This document shows, one piece after another, positions 34,500-46,399 of a stretch of 64,000 nucleotides of DNA (position 1 is the first letter of the stretch; each line of letters starts with the position of its first letter). The stretch is from Tipula vernalis (Eukaryota > Arthropoda > Insecta > Diptera > Tipulidae). The position numbers were made by a program, and so were the translations under genes. The notes under the pieces are model-generated. The model was not told the origin of the DNA, searched no databases, and was given only the letters and a program-made list of their open reading frames with translations. The stretch spans positions 29,657,045-29,721,044 of the forward strand of contig OY282558.1 of assembly GCA_958295665.1 (NCBI GenBank). Reading direction: 5' to 3'.

Positions 34500-37400
34500 C
34501 TTTATAAACAAATATTTCTTGAGATCATACTATTTTTTGTGTGCGTAAGAGAAGGTAGAAACGAATTCTAAAGATCATTGACGATCGTAGGAGTGAATGA
34601 GATAACAAGTAGCCGGTTTTAAGATTAAACATTTTTTTTTTTGTGTTGTGGTTGGAGTAAAAAAATAAATGGATTGAGATTTTTGGTTAAATTTTTTTGT
34701 TGTATGTACTACGTACGGGTAAAGTGATTCAGTGGAGGAGATTGATGACTTAAAATTAAGAAAAGTGTTAAAGTATTTGACCTGAAGGCAATTAACTTAT
34801 TTCACTCACAACGATGTTCGATTCTCGGCTAATCTTTTTTTAATTAAATACAACAAAAAAAAAAAAAATGAGAAAAGTTGCATCAAATGGAGGGATGAGT
34901 TTGACTCTAAAGATGGCATCTGCAAATGCACTTAAGAGTGATGATTGTTTTGTGCCTATAAGAAAAATTGATATCACTGAGAATCACTCATTTATATGAC
35001 CTCATTCCCAAGCAGAAATGTCGAAACGGACGATGTTGTAAACTAATTTTTCTACAAATTAAAAAAACTATAAGCTGTGGCCAAAGTGCATAAGGGCTTA
35101 AGTCTAAAATTCGCATTTTTCAGGAAAACGTTTTTAAAATTAAGAGATTCAAAATCGTACGGTTATTTGTAGTTGGTGGAATATTACACAAAGTTGGTAT
35201 GATATGAAATCGATTACGGAGATTTCAAATTTGAAATAAAATTTAAAATGGAATAACTCGACTTATGTCATATTGAAATTTGTAATTATATATTTAAAAC
35301 TCGGTTTCATAAATATAAAATACGATTTAAAATGTCTTTTTGGGTTAATATTTTAATTTACGTTTATTCTGGCTTTTAGATGAAAACTTTTTTATCAAAA
35401 ACTTCATTAAACTGTATGGTAGGCACATTATGACCAAACAGCGCAGTGTTAAGCTGTGTGTGTTAACCTAAAGAGTATGAATTCCGGAAGAGGCGATATG
35501 ACAATGACCCGCTGGTGGAGTGTAGAACTTATGGGGCGACCCGCCCTTCACGTCATTACTTTAGGTTTGCATACGTCTTCAATTTGGCTACTATGTAAAA
35601 AATGGACGTTAAAAGAGAAATGTAAGAGAGTAGGGAGTAGGTTGAGCGAAAACAAATGTTTCCAATTTGCTTAAAACCCCAATCTCATCTTTAAAATAAA
35701 AATTGTTAATTTTTAAAAATATAGCAAAGTAACTGAGAAAAATACTCAATAAATTGAGGTGCATACTTAAACGTGAAAAATGCGCTTAAATATTCCAATT
35801 CCAATCATGAATTTGATTTTTGAGCGAAAAACTTCAAGTATATTGTGGCGGGATTGATTTTTAAGCGCAATGCTGTAAAATAAGCGCAATTGACTGAATT
35901 TTTGAATGCGACCGTACTTAACATGAAATTCAATTGATGTTGCTATCGTTAAAACTAGAAGGAATTGTGCTCATTTTTCACGATTCTCAAAATTCTGTCA
36001 CAGACGCTAGTATAGTTGTATAATAAGTCTTCTTAATTAGCGATTTTATTTGATAAACGATTTGATTTGATAGACGAAGTGAAAAATTATCAGTTATTTT
36101 TATTGAGAGTGAGGTTCATTTTGACGATTGTTCCGGTCCTCAAAACCTAAGAAATGAAAGACAAGAGCACAGAAAACGAAAGACATCACACAGTTCTACG
36201 AAGAATTTGGCTTGACTGTGAAGTTTGAACTGACATGTATAACAAGTTATTGAAACTACTGCAATTCAGCTCTAATGCACAAGCAAAACTTTATTTCGTT
36301 TTTGTGGAAAAGTGATGTTTTCAAAAGGTATTAAAAGAATGTCGGTCACCTAAATTAACCCTAGTAGAAAATCTTCAAATTAAAACTATTTCATTGTAAG
36401 CCCAAGTTCAAATTTTGAACGCCGCTGGATTAAAAAAATTAACTTTTTTCTTACATTCATTCGTTTTTAAAATTTTTTGTGTTTTCTTTTTTTTTTGTTA
36501 TTTGAAGAAACCAAACAAGATCAAAAATTGGTAAGAAAGCAAAGCAAGCAAACAACCCACACAACCTCACGACCGCATCGAATACAACAACAAATCGACC
36601 AAAGTATTTTACATACGAACGTACAAGAGACGTTGGAATAGAGTAGAAAATAATAAAAATGTATATAAGTCGCTGGTAAGTAGTAAAGGCTTGCTACTTC
36701 AGCAGAGTTGTAATGCTTTTTGGTTTCTTTCTTTTCTTTTTTTTCGTTTTTATTTCTTTTTAATATCTTTTTAAAGTCATTCATCTTCTTCTTATTCTTA
36801 CCAAGATATGTTTTATTGTTGTTGTTTGTTATTATTATTATTATTATTATTATTGATATAAAAATTTTAATTTTTTCTGTGTACCAAAATTGTTCAATTG
36901 AACTTTTATGAAGTACGCGCGCTTTTTTTTTTTTTGTATTTTCTTTAGAGACAGCGAAATAATTTTTGTTAGTTCAGTTTTCAACTAAATTGTAAATGTT
37001 AAAAAAAAACTTCAAATTGTTTTAGGTCAAAATCATTCGAACCGGAAATTAGGTGTTATCAAATTACCGAATTTGATGGGACGTATTGTGATTGTATTAA
37101 AAAAGAAGTTACGACGATTTTGTTTGGAATGTTTTATATGGTTATCATGATGTATTAGGTTACATATTGAATGCTAAGAGACCATTTATAGTTGACCTTC
37201 AAATTTAAGATAAATTTTTAATTTTTAAAGAAGATTAGAAACAGAATAAGATGGAACATTTTATTTTTTTTTAAATTCCCTTCTTTGTACTCGTATATAC
37301 TCCACATTTCAAATTTTTAATTTATATTTACGATTAAACAGAACCTGCTACATATTAATACTATTTATTAATTTCATATAAGGCAAATTAGCACCCTCCT

Positions 37401-38500
37401 TTAAGAAAGATATTTCATTAAGAAGTTAGGTTACCAAAAATGAATATATCCCTTCTAAGGACATATCATTCTAGAAGATGTTTCCTAATTTTCGTTAAAC
37501 TGAAATATTTAATATTGGTTACTGCTACTTTTTTCGGCATCATTTCCTACAGAGGTTTTAAAATTGTATGTTAAATAATAGGAACCAAATGATAAAGTGT
37601 GCAAGTGGCCGTATTTTAAAATTCACTGTACTACACGAATGTGGAGAGGATTAGGTGGGGTCATTTATAAAATAATACATCTATAAAACATCCAAAGTAG
37701 ACATAAAATGAAAAATAATTTTGCGTTTGGCATTTTAAATTGCAGTAGCTGGGAGGCCCTGGGTTGTATTTGGTCTTGTGAAACTACAAAGCTTTATTCT
37801 TTTTGATAATCGTAATATAAAAAACACTTAGGATTTTGTTAGAATTTCCTTGTTTTTCAATACAACCACCAGGATAGAATATCTCGAATTGTTTTCTCAG
37901 AAGAAAGATTAAGTAAAGACTAATTTGACGAAGACGTAACAGATCTTAAATTTCTAAAATAAAATGTTACTAATTCCTACACGTTTCGCACTCTAGCGTT
38001 TGGTGATGATTTGTTTATATTTTCTGCTATTGTCGATCAAAATTGTTTATTTATGATGGTTAAAGTATGGCTTTAAAAAGGAGGCCGCACCTTAAGATAT
38101 CGAATACAATGTAATGGTTTGTAACATTTTGTTTGTTGGTTCAATTTGTTTATAATGAAAGTAATATATCTATCGGAGCTATTCCACTGCGAAAATGGCT
38201 ATTTGTATCGAGGCTAAGCCTTCCATTACTGACACCTTATTTAAAGAGTTTTTGAAAAATAAAAATCTCTGAAACCCTTTAAATATGTTATGAGCACTAA
38301 TGCATGGCCGGAACACGTACTTATAAAGGAATTCAATTTCAACCAAAAGAGACCAAATTCAACGCGTAAAACTGTTGATCTAAACCGCAATTTTATATAT
38401 TTTCAAAATGTTTGCGGCATTGCCTCAAAATCTGCTTAGTTTTATCGTTTTATCATCGTTTCTATGTATATGCGTAATTGTGGAAACTAATTTAAGTCCT
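34500..38500. other. stretch without recognisable gene
   Basis: This is AT-rich flank with microsatellites (poly-T, and an ATT run at about 36831-36854). Frames near 35.5 and 36.6 kb have no family features. Parts of 35.4-36.4 kb have mixed composition and may be old repeats that I cannot place. Confidence 0.45.
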
Positions 38501-38519
38501 GATATACATATATTGTTCA

Positions 38520-40290
38520 TGCAGACTTCATGGTGTACAGGTGTGATCGGTCGCACAAATCGTTGTTCATTCGTCTATTGAGGGACTGGCTGTTGACAGC
38601 GATCTAACAATAGAACTTTTATATGTTAAGTGGAATTTTCAAATTTGTTTTACATCATTGGCTTATACATTCCACCGAAGTCATCATCCGAAGTTTATAC
38701 AACATATACAAACTGTTTGTATAATAAGATTTCTAAACTCAACATGGTGAGGACAACGTGCTGATACTTGGGAATTTAAACTTACCAAACGTTAAATGGC
38801 GCTGGTACTTAATAACATAAACAGCATCATTATGCACAATATAACATCGAATGCTGAATCTAACCGTATAGATTCTATTTTGTCGTATGGTTTTGTTCAG
38901 ATAAATAATGTTTCCAACTATAATGAAATATTTCTGGATTTATTTTTCGAAAATTGTGCTAATCTAGACATGCTGTTAATGATTGTCTAATATCTTATTT
39001 CAAATCGGTTATATTTTATTCATTGGCTTCCACAGGCTTGTCCCAATTTCTGTTAAAAATTTCAACCTCAACAATCCTTCGTGGTTTATCAACGACCTAA
39101 TAAATCTTCGAAACCGTTAATAAAAGTATATCGAAGATGGAAGTTCTCCACGAGTGCTGACGACAGATTATCATTTCTAGATGCATCGGCAACAGTTTGA
39201 TAGTTTACATTGTACTATATAATAGATTTTCGTTGACTTCAAAAGAAAACATTTCGTTTAATGATGTATAACTGAAAATAATTCTGATGATATTGCTAAC
39301 TTATTTGCTTCGTTTTTTCAAAGTGTTTATAAAAGGATTGATGTGGATGGATGAACGAAAATGATATCATTAAACCCCTTCGTCTTGGATGGATGTGTCC
39401 CAGATGGTATTTCTTCAAATTTTCTTAAATAATTCTGTAATGGCTCAGCCTTTGTCAATTTTATTTAATAGTTCACTTTTGAAAGGTGTTTTACCGGTTG
39501 TCTGAAAATCGTCTCAAATTATAGCGTTATCAGGTAATAGAAGCGAAGTATCTAACTAAAGAGGTATTTCATTATTTGCGACCATTTATACCGACTTCAG
39601 TAAGGCGTTTGACTTAATCCAACACTTTATCGTTCTGCAAAAATTAGAATTACTTAGTATTAATGATAATTTGATCAAATGGCTTTTACATAAATACATT
39701 CTGGGGTATCCGAGGGCTCGCATCTCGATTCGCTTATTTTCATATTATTTTTAAATGATATCAAGAAAAGTATAAAATTTTCCCGTTGTCTAATATATGC
39801 CGATAACCTAAAACTGTTTTCCCCTATTCGAAATTTATCTGAACAATTTGCCAAATGTAACAAAGTCCAAAATGATGACGAATAATAATAATTTGATACG
39901 TGTTAATGAAATAAAGGATCTTGGAGTTACATTATACCATTTCGACTTGATCTGTGCTAAAACCAACTCTATGTTAGGATTCCTGAAACGTAGAAAGCGT
40001 TTAATGATCTCAGAGTTTTTATTTGCCTGTATCAATCTTTTGTTCGCTCACAACTTAAATATGCTTCATGTGTATGGTCTCCCCGTTACAGAAATCACAC
40101 ATAGTTAGAATTGATTCACTACAAAAATATTTGCTAATATTTTATGCAAAGAAAACAAGTGGGTTTGACAACCGATTGCCGTGGTGGGAAAATATTTGGA
40201 ATCTACCTTCGTATCTTGAAAGATGTAAATCCGTGAAAATTGTGCCTCTTGAAAGCCGTATTTTCCATGAGAACTGCACTAGAACTTGAT
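38520..40290 (+). pseudogene. jockey-type non-LTR retrotransposon ORF2 remnant
   Basis: Several frames on the plus strand carry pieces of an endonuclease/reverse transcriptase in the correct order. First come MVYRCDRSHKS and, after it, DNVLILGNLNLPNVKW (AP-endonuclease, near 38530-38790). Next is FTDFSKAFDLIQH-like sequence (near 39585-39625), the first RT Asp box. Then CLIYADNLKLF (YADN at 39796-39807) replaces the usual YADD. The 3' end has IKDLGVTLYHFDLI and SMLGFLKRRKR. Multiple stops, frameshifts and deletions separate the blocks, and the second catalytic Asp is lost, so it is inactive. The order and motifs match jockey-clade elements. The 5' ORF1 is not seen. Confidence 0.8.
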
Positions 40291-40954
40291 AACGCGCGAT
40301 AAAGCGCGAATATGTAGTGTATTTGACATAAATTTAGATTTTAAGTTTAAAAATGTCCCCCTTCAGTTATTTCATCAATATTTTCTTATTTCTTGCTGAC
40401 GTCATTACACGCAACTACACTCGATAAATTCATGGGTTTATCAAGTGTAACTAAAAAATAATCTATAATTGTAATTATTTATTGCTGTAACATCTTCAAC
40501 AACATACACAACACATTAGCACTTTATGAATTTTGTTTTTTTTTTTCTGTTTACATCGAATAAAAGGAATTTAAAATTTATCGAGTTCTAGTGCAGTTCT
40601 CATGGAAAACACGGCTGAAATTCGCCGTCAGCCCGCTGGAGCTATTTTGATTTCCAATTTACATAATGGGCACTATTCAAGTTCGTAATTTAAAATTGAA
40701 TGATCCAACTAGAAATCTTCGAACTCGTACACTCTTGAAAATAGATTCTCATACAAAAAATTATTGAAGTGACGAGCCTTTGAATGAATTCAATGTCAAA
40801 ATATTTTAACGAACTGGGTAGGGTAGGAGCTTATAATTCCTAATCAATTTTTCTGAAATAAAATAAAAATGGAAACAGATAAAATAAAAGATCAATAAAT
40901 ATTTAAGCTTTGATAGTGCTGCTGTATACACTCGATTCGTATTACGATTCTTAA

Positions 40955-41358
40955 GGCATTGCCCCACGTAAAACGGAAAACCGGCATTTAAAACCGTCAA
41001 ACCCAATTTTTGGCTAAATTGCTTCACTTTGCAATATGAAAATTATTAACAAATAGTTCAAATCTATAAGTTCCACCTTATTCTAAGAAAATTTTATTAA
41101 AATTGATTTAATTTCATTCAAAAAACCGCGACATTATATTGCACCGATCGTCAAGCAAAAATCCGTCCGTCAAAATATAAAATTGGCGTTTTTTTAATGA
41201 AATTTACTCAATTTTAATAAAATTTTCTACGAGTAAGATGAAACTTATAGAATCGAACTATTTTTTAATAATTTTGATATTGAAAATCAAATAATTTTGT
41301 CAATAATTGGATTTGACGGTTTGAAATACCGGTTTGCCGTTGTATATGGGGCATTGCC
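40955..41358. mobile_element. palindromic foldback MITE (404 bp)
   Basis: The arms of about 190 bp cover nearly the whole element. The left arm starts GGCATTGCCCCACGTAAAAC and the inverted right end reads GGCAATGCCCCATATACAAC. Matching blocks continue inward (AACCGTCAAACCCAATT, AATAGTTCAAATCTATAAGT, GAAAATTTTATTAAAATTGA). The arms differ at many positions. No coding sequence is present and the target duplication is unclear. Confidence 0.8.
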
Positions 41359-41825
41359 ATTGGTATAGAAGTAGGTACCTCACACTTCGGTTTGCTATGG
41401 AAATAATCTATAGAGTTAACAATCCGATTAATCGGTGCCGCTTTTGATTAAAGAAAATAATATTTTGCACTACCGGGAGATTTTATTCGTTATTATGAAT
41501 TTAGTTTCGACTGAATTTTATTGAATCCGCCATTTTTTTGCCCTATCTTTAAATAATAAAAACTTTAGCTGATAAAACATACACCGTCCGCTTTTTCTCA
41601 CCTCTTCATTTTTAAATTACCGGAAATATTTCACATCAAAAAATATAGTTCAGTGAAAAACATAAAAAAGATGGTTATAAGCATGAGTTTTTATGAAACG
41701 TTTACTTTTTGCATTATTTTCTATGTGGTGCCTGTAGATCAAGTTTATAATGTTTACGTTTGCCACTTAAAAATATTAAATTTTTCATAATTTGGGCAAA
41801 TAGATACTTATATCTAAGGGGTTAC

Positions 41826-42000
41826 GAGCTCTCGGTAGCAGAATGAGTAGAACGTTTGCTGAATCATCCGGAGGTCCCGGGTTCGATTCCCGGTGGTGTC
41901 AAGAAAAATTTCACGAATGTGTTGTAGGTGTGTGTGTGTGTGTATATGTTGTGAAGTGCATTTAAGCCTCATAAGCAGTAACAAAATAAAAAAGTGCTGC
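41826..42000 (+). mobile_element. tRNA-derived SINE (head visible)
   Basis: Positions 41826-41900 look like a degenerate tRNA. There is an A-box-like TAGCAGAATGAG (41836-41847), a B-box GGTTCGATTCC (41880-41890) about 33 bases later, and a perfect T-arm (CCGGG, TTCGATT, CCCGG). The acceptor and anticodon stems do not pair, so it is not a functional tRNA. A unique region with a (GT)n tract follows. This head-plus-body layout and the internal pol III boxes fit a SINE. The 3' end and target duplication are not resolved. Confidence 0.6.
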
Positions 42001-42586
42001 TATGTGTCTGCAAGAAGAAACAATCCTAAGCAGAACTTTAATCTCTAACTTTAAAGATAAAACTCTCCTTGGCGAACAAAATGGAGGCAACAAGTAGAAA
42101 GAAGCTTACAATTTTTGGTTTCGCTGCTTTTACTCTAGAACCGTAACGGTCATTTACTTTCACTTTTGCTCGATTAAATAGTATATTTGGAAGGATCTCT
42201 GCAACGGCGAAACTTGTTTGTGCTGACGACTAAAGTTTTAATCGGTTGCAAGCGTGTTAAGTAAAAGTTAACACAGCTGAATCGTAAAATTGACATCCTC
42301 GATAAAAATATCGGTCGCAACTCGTTAAATTTTTCTTGCTTTTTTGTTACCCCGACTTTTGAATAGTAAACGTATTTAATACAATACATAACCTGACAAA
42401 TTATTGAAGTTGACGTTTCACAAACACAGAAAGTTGTAATCTCGGTACAGATGTATTGACAATATAATGATGATTCTGGTGATGAATATATAGAAGAGGG
42501 TGGCGCTGCCGCTAACGGCAAAAAAAATGGTGATTCACAGTAGGGCATGGCTAGGTTCATCGATTTCACGACTGTTTAAAATTGTA

Positions 42587-43543
42587 CGATTAATCGGGGA
42601 CTATTATCAGAGCCTTCTAGAGTATAGAGCCATAATCTTAATGACGTATTTTTTAGAAGCTTTTTTAGTGGTATAACTTTTCACTGATTTCCAAAGGAAT
42701 CCATAGTAAAAATGGTGTTTTTTAGCTTCAAGTTTTTCAATGAAAAAAGCAAAAATATTATAAAATGTTTGTATGAAAGTGTTCTACATATCTTTAAGAA
42801 CAATATACACGAACGCCATATTGGTATTAAGTAAATATTAATCGCAGAAATATTAAAATTAAATTATTTCTAAAATATATTTATCGAACTTTCATTTTGA
42901 AAAATACATCAAAGTTGGCTCTGACAAATTAAAATAATACTTGCTAAATTTATCTTTAGTTTTACTAGTATATGTAAGATGTCTAAAATGGTTACTGAAA
43001 AATACGAAAAAAAAATCATTTAATCGCCAAATTATCACACGTTCCTATATTTTGTAAATTTGTTTTGCTTTTCCTACAATTTTTGAGCTTGAAATTTCCC
43101 CAGATGGTAATTTTTGGTAGGATTTTTCCAAATTTTGACGGCCATCACTGCCATCTATGTAATGTGTATTGACTTAAATGACCGAACGAATCGCAGTAAG
43201 CTTTTATTTTAATTTGACCAGAATGCTGTTGTTATGAATTTTTTTTAATATTTTGGTTTAAATAAATCAATTATTACAAGAAAATGAAAACGATTTACTT
43301 AAGCGATATTCATATATGTTGAAATTCAAACATTTACGAAAGTATTTCAGAAATCATAATTAAGAATTTTTAACGTTTTCATTTAAAAATATGTCTTAGG
43401 AAAAAAAGTGATTTCCCATGTTTTGTGTGTTTTACTATGAAAAGTTTCGTTTTTTCCTCGTTTCTAATTCCCTTATAAAAGCTCAGATTTTTTGATTATG
43501 GCTCTATAAAATACAGGGTGCTCTGCTATTATCCGATTAATCG
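42587..43543. mobile_element. inverted-repeat element bounded by CGATTAATCG
   Basis: The left end CGATTAATCGGGGACTATTA, with CAGAGC and TATAGAGCCATAATC further in, is matched in inverse by the right end GATTATGGCTCTATA, GCTCTGCTATTATCCGATTAATCG. Arms of about 55 bp enclose about 850 bp of AT-rich DNA with no recognised gene. CAGGGTG at 43514 next to the right arm looks like a hAT-type terminus, so the arms may belong to more than one insertion. Confidence 0.5.
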
Positions 43544-45450
43544 AAAATTTGTTTTCTCGAAAAAAGTGTGAACTGGATCTACAAAAATTTGAAACTGTCA
43601 ACTGAAATTTGTTTATAAATTATTTCTATTCCCTGGGAAAAATGGGAAAGTTTGTCCATAAATTAACTTAATTTTGTTGAAATTGGATTTTTCACACAAA
43701 AAATAAAATAAAAATATTTCTTAAAAAATTTTCAAACAATTAAAATTTTCTTCGATTAATCGACCATTCCCTAACAATTTAACAATTTCTAGAATTCAAA
43801 AATATTTAAAAATAATATGGTTTGAATAAAATCAAAAAAATAAATTGTAATTTCCGCCATTTTTAATAAGAACTTAATTTATCTTTCTGTATTCTTTTTG
43901 TCTTGGTCCTTTTTGGCATCCATATTCTTTAACTAATCTGGGTTTTATATTTACACCTTACTACAAATTATTTTTCTATAAAATAATTTGTGTTAATTAT
44001 TGCATAAAATAAACCCCAAAAAATTAAAGTGACAGATGACAGTAGTAAATCGTATTCAGCAACATGCTGACTGAGCACAACTTAACATTTTGTGACTGAA
44101 TGGAGAAAATACCCCTAATGTTACCAAAATCTTCAAGTTTTATTGAATATAATTGTTTGATGGGTGCCATCAGTCAAAAAATGGTAACATTTTATGTAAT
44201 TCGAATTTAACGAACAATCGCCAATACTGGACTGGCCGACCTCCAATTAACCCGGTTACTCGAGCTTTTACTATGATTTATTTGCTGTTTAAGCAAGATT
44301 CAACAGTTCCAAAGACATTGCCCAAAACACCCTGGGTTTGATTGGAGAACCCCTAAAATTCGAATAGCTTTTATTTATTATTCTGGTTAGTAAATATGAC
44401 TCAACCTCAAACGCCTTCATTTTTTCATCATGGATCACGGAGATTATGCTTCCAAAGTTTAATTATTCCAGCCATCCATAAAAGTGGGTATTCCTGCAAT
44501 AGACGCTACAGTAGTTGTAAATAATTTTATGTTTCTTCTGTTTTTAACGAAATAAACCGATATTTTAATTTTTTACATGATTTAATATTAATTAACACTA
44601 AAAATAACAAATAAATTATTTTGGTTCGATTTAATTATTCATCTAAATTTTAATTAGGTCACTAAGAAATTCTTGTGAAGCAAAAATAATTGTGAATTGT
44701 GATGTAAACTGGTTGTATGTATATTTGCTTACTCAAGACGTAACTCATTTACATAACCCGGTTTCTACTGCAATCAGATACAGATACACCAGAGTCACAA
44801 CAGCTGTATCTGTTGTGTAAGTCCTGTGGCGTGATAAATTTAATTGAATTAATCCTTTAATCCAAATTGTCTTTTATTTACCAATATGAACCATTTTCAG
44901 TAATTACCACCGTATAATATCGGCACGACTATTCTTCTTTAATTAGAACTTAACGCAGATCGATATAACTGTTACATAGCGATATGTACGTTACGTTACG
45001 TAAGCGTAGTAACATAATAATATTATAATGGACACATGTAAACGTATTGTAATTACATGTATCATAGATATAGCTCATGTAAAAACATCGTGAATAAACT
45101 ATACACTCGTATACTTGACGGCTGATAAACAACACGTGTTTCCATCATACATATATCCTAACCACATAACAATAACCTACTACTTGCTGTTAATAATAAC
45201 GTGATTTTCACTCTTCGTTTAAAAATAATTAATAAAAGCGTCAAGTTAAAGTCTTAATAGGGAAGTCAATGCTTTCAGAAACAAAAGGATAAAGTATAGT
45301 AGGGAAGAAGACTTTACAATTTTCAACCGCAAACACATTGTCTGCCGAAAATATTTTTACTACTATAAATAATAAACTACTAATTATTACATATTATAAA
45401 GATGGCATTTATCCATATTTTTATCAGGTGCCGTGGCTTTTATCACTGTA
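43544..45450. other. stretch without recognisable gene
   Basis: This is AT-rich flank. A further CGATTAATCG lies near 43750. A short frame near 44.15-44.34 kb contains WTGRPPINPVTR, but I cannot link it to a family with confidence. Confidence 0.4.
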
Positions 45451-45960
45451 TATTATAGTTTAAAAAACGGTGGTTTTTTAAAAATTTTACAATTTATTAA
45501 TGTTTTTTATATAACAATATATGGTTAAAAAAATTTTTTTTAATTACAAGCACAAAAAAAACAAGCAAAATAAAATTTTCTAATTTATACGATTCTAAAA
45601 AAACACAAATTGGTAGTAAAATATCTTATAGTGATAATTTTAATAATTTTAAAAAATTTATTTACTATGGAGACTAGTTTCGGAAAAACTATGGAGACTA
45701 TGGAGACTAGTTTCGGAAAATTTTTCCGAAACTAGTCTCCATAGTAAATAAATTTTTTAAAATTATTAAAATTATCACTATAAGATATTTTACTACCAAT
45801 TTGTGTTTTTTTAGAATCGTATAAATTAGAAAATTTTATTTTGCTTGTTTTTTTGTGCTTGTAATTAAAAAAAAAATTTTTTTAACCATATATTGTTATA
45901 TAAAAAACATTAATAAATTGTAAAATTTTTAAAAAAACCACCGTTTTTTAAACTATAATA
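45451..45960. repeat. 510-bp near-perfect palindrome
   Basis: The left arm (45451-45688) and right arm (45721-45960) are inverse copies. The only differences I find are in lengths of A or T runs (three sites, net +2 on the right). The tip of the left arm is duplicated in the loop (TATGGAGACTAGTTTCGG appears at about 45665 and again at about 45699), so the centre can also pair without a gap. No coding sequence is present. It is either a very young inverted duplication, a long hairpin locus, or an assembly/read artefact. Confidence 0.9.
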
Positions 45961-46189
45961 ATACTAATTATTCTTAGTAGCTTTACATTTCAATCAAAAA
46001 AATGTTTTAAATTTTAAATCTTTAGTAAGTGGTGGAAAATGTATTGATAAAATCACTTAGAATTTTATTATATACTCAGTTTTATTACCACATCACTCAA
46101 AATGTTTATTCTTGCCAGATCGTGGGTATCTTCAAGATGTTTCGAGATTATTTGAAAATTTCGATATTTCTTAGGTTAGTCGAAATTTA

Positions 46190-46375
46190 CGTTTTCCATT
46201 ATAATTAAATATTTGAGAGCATTAATTCGACATTTTTGAGATTATTTCGAAATTATTAATACTTTTCAAATTATATTTAAAGTTTATGATTCCTTAGCGA
46301 TTTAGAAATCTTAGGGTTGAGTTGACTGTATGATATGTTTCGTTCTATTTATTCATCAGGCCATGGAGTATCGCG
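46190..46375 (+). repeat. dispersed repeat, copy 3 (diverged)
   Basis: This is the third copy of the block at 6815-7010 and 8225-8415. Shared words are AATATTTGAGAGCATT, TTCGACATTTTTGAGATTAT, TTCGAAATTATTAATACTTT and GATATGTTTCGTTCTATTTA. Its flanks (46130-46190) repeat the same TTCGAGATTATTTGAAA style as the hAT-like element at 5235-8575, so it is probably a fragment of a relative of that element. Confidence 0.65.
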
Positions 46376-46399
46376 TTTCTTTTTTATAAAATATATTAA

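Noticed and set aside
36720..36911. Frames made of Phe/Leu/Ile runs
   Set aside because: They come from poly-T and ATT microsatellite sequence.
41826..41900. Functional tRNA gene
   Set aside because: The T-arm and pol III boxes are good, but the acceptor and anticodon stems do not pair, so a SINE head or pseudogene is more likely.
42174..42569. Minus-strand 131-codon frame
   Set aside because: It is the longest unexplained frame but has no recognisable domain, a composition typical of chance frames here, and no start or splice context. I could not support a gene.
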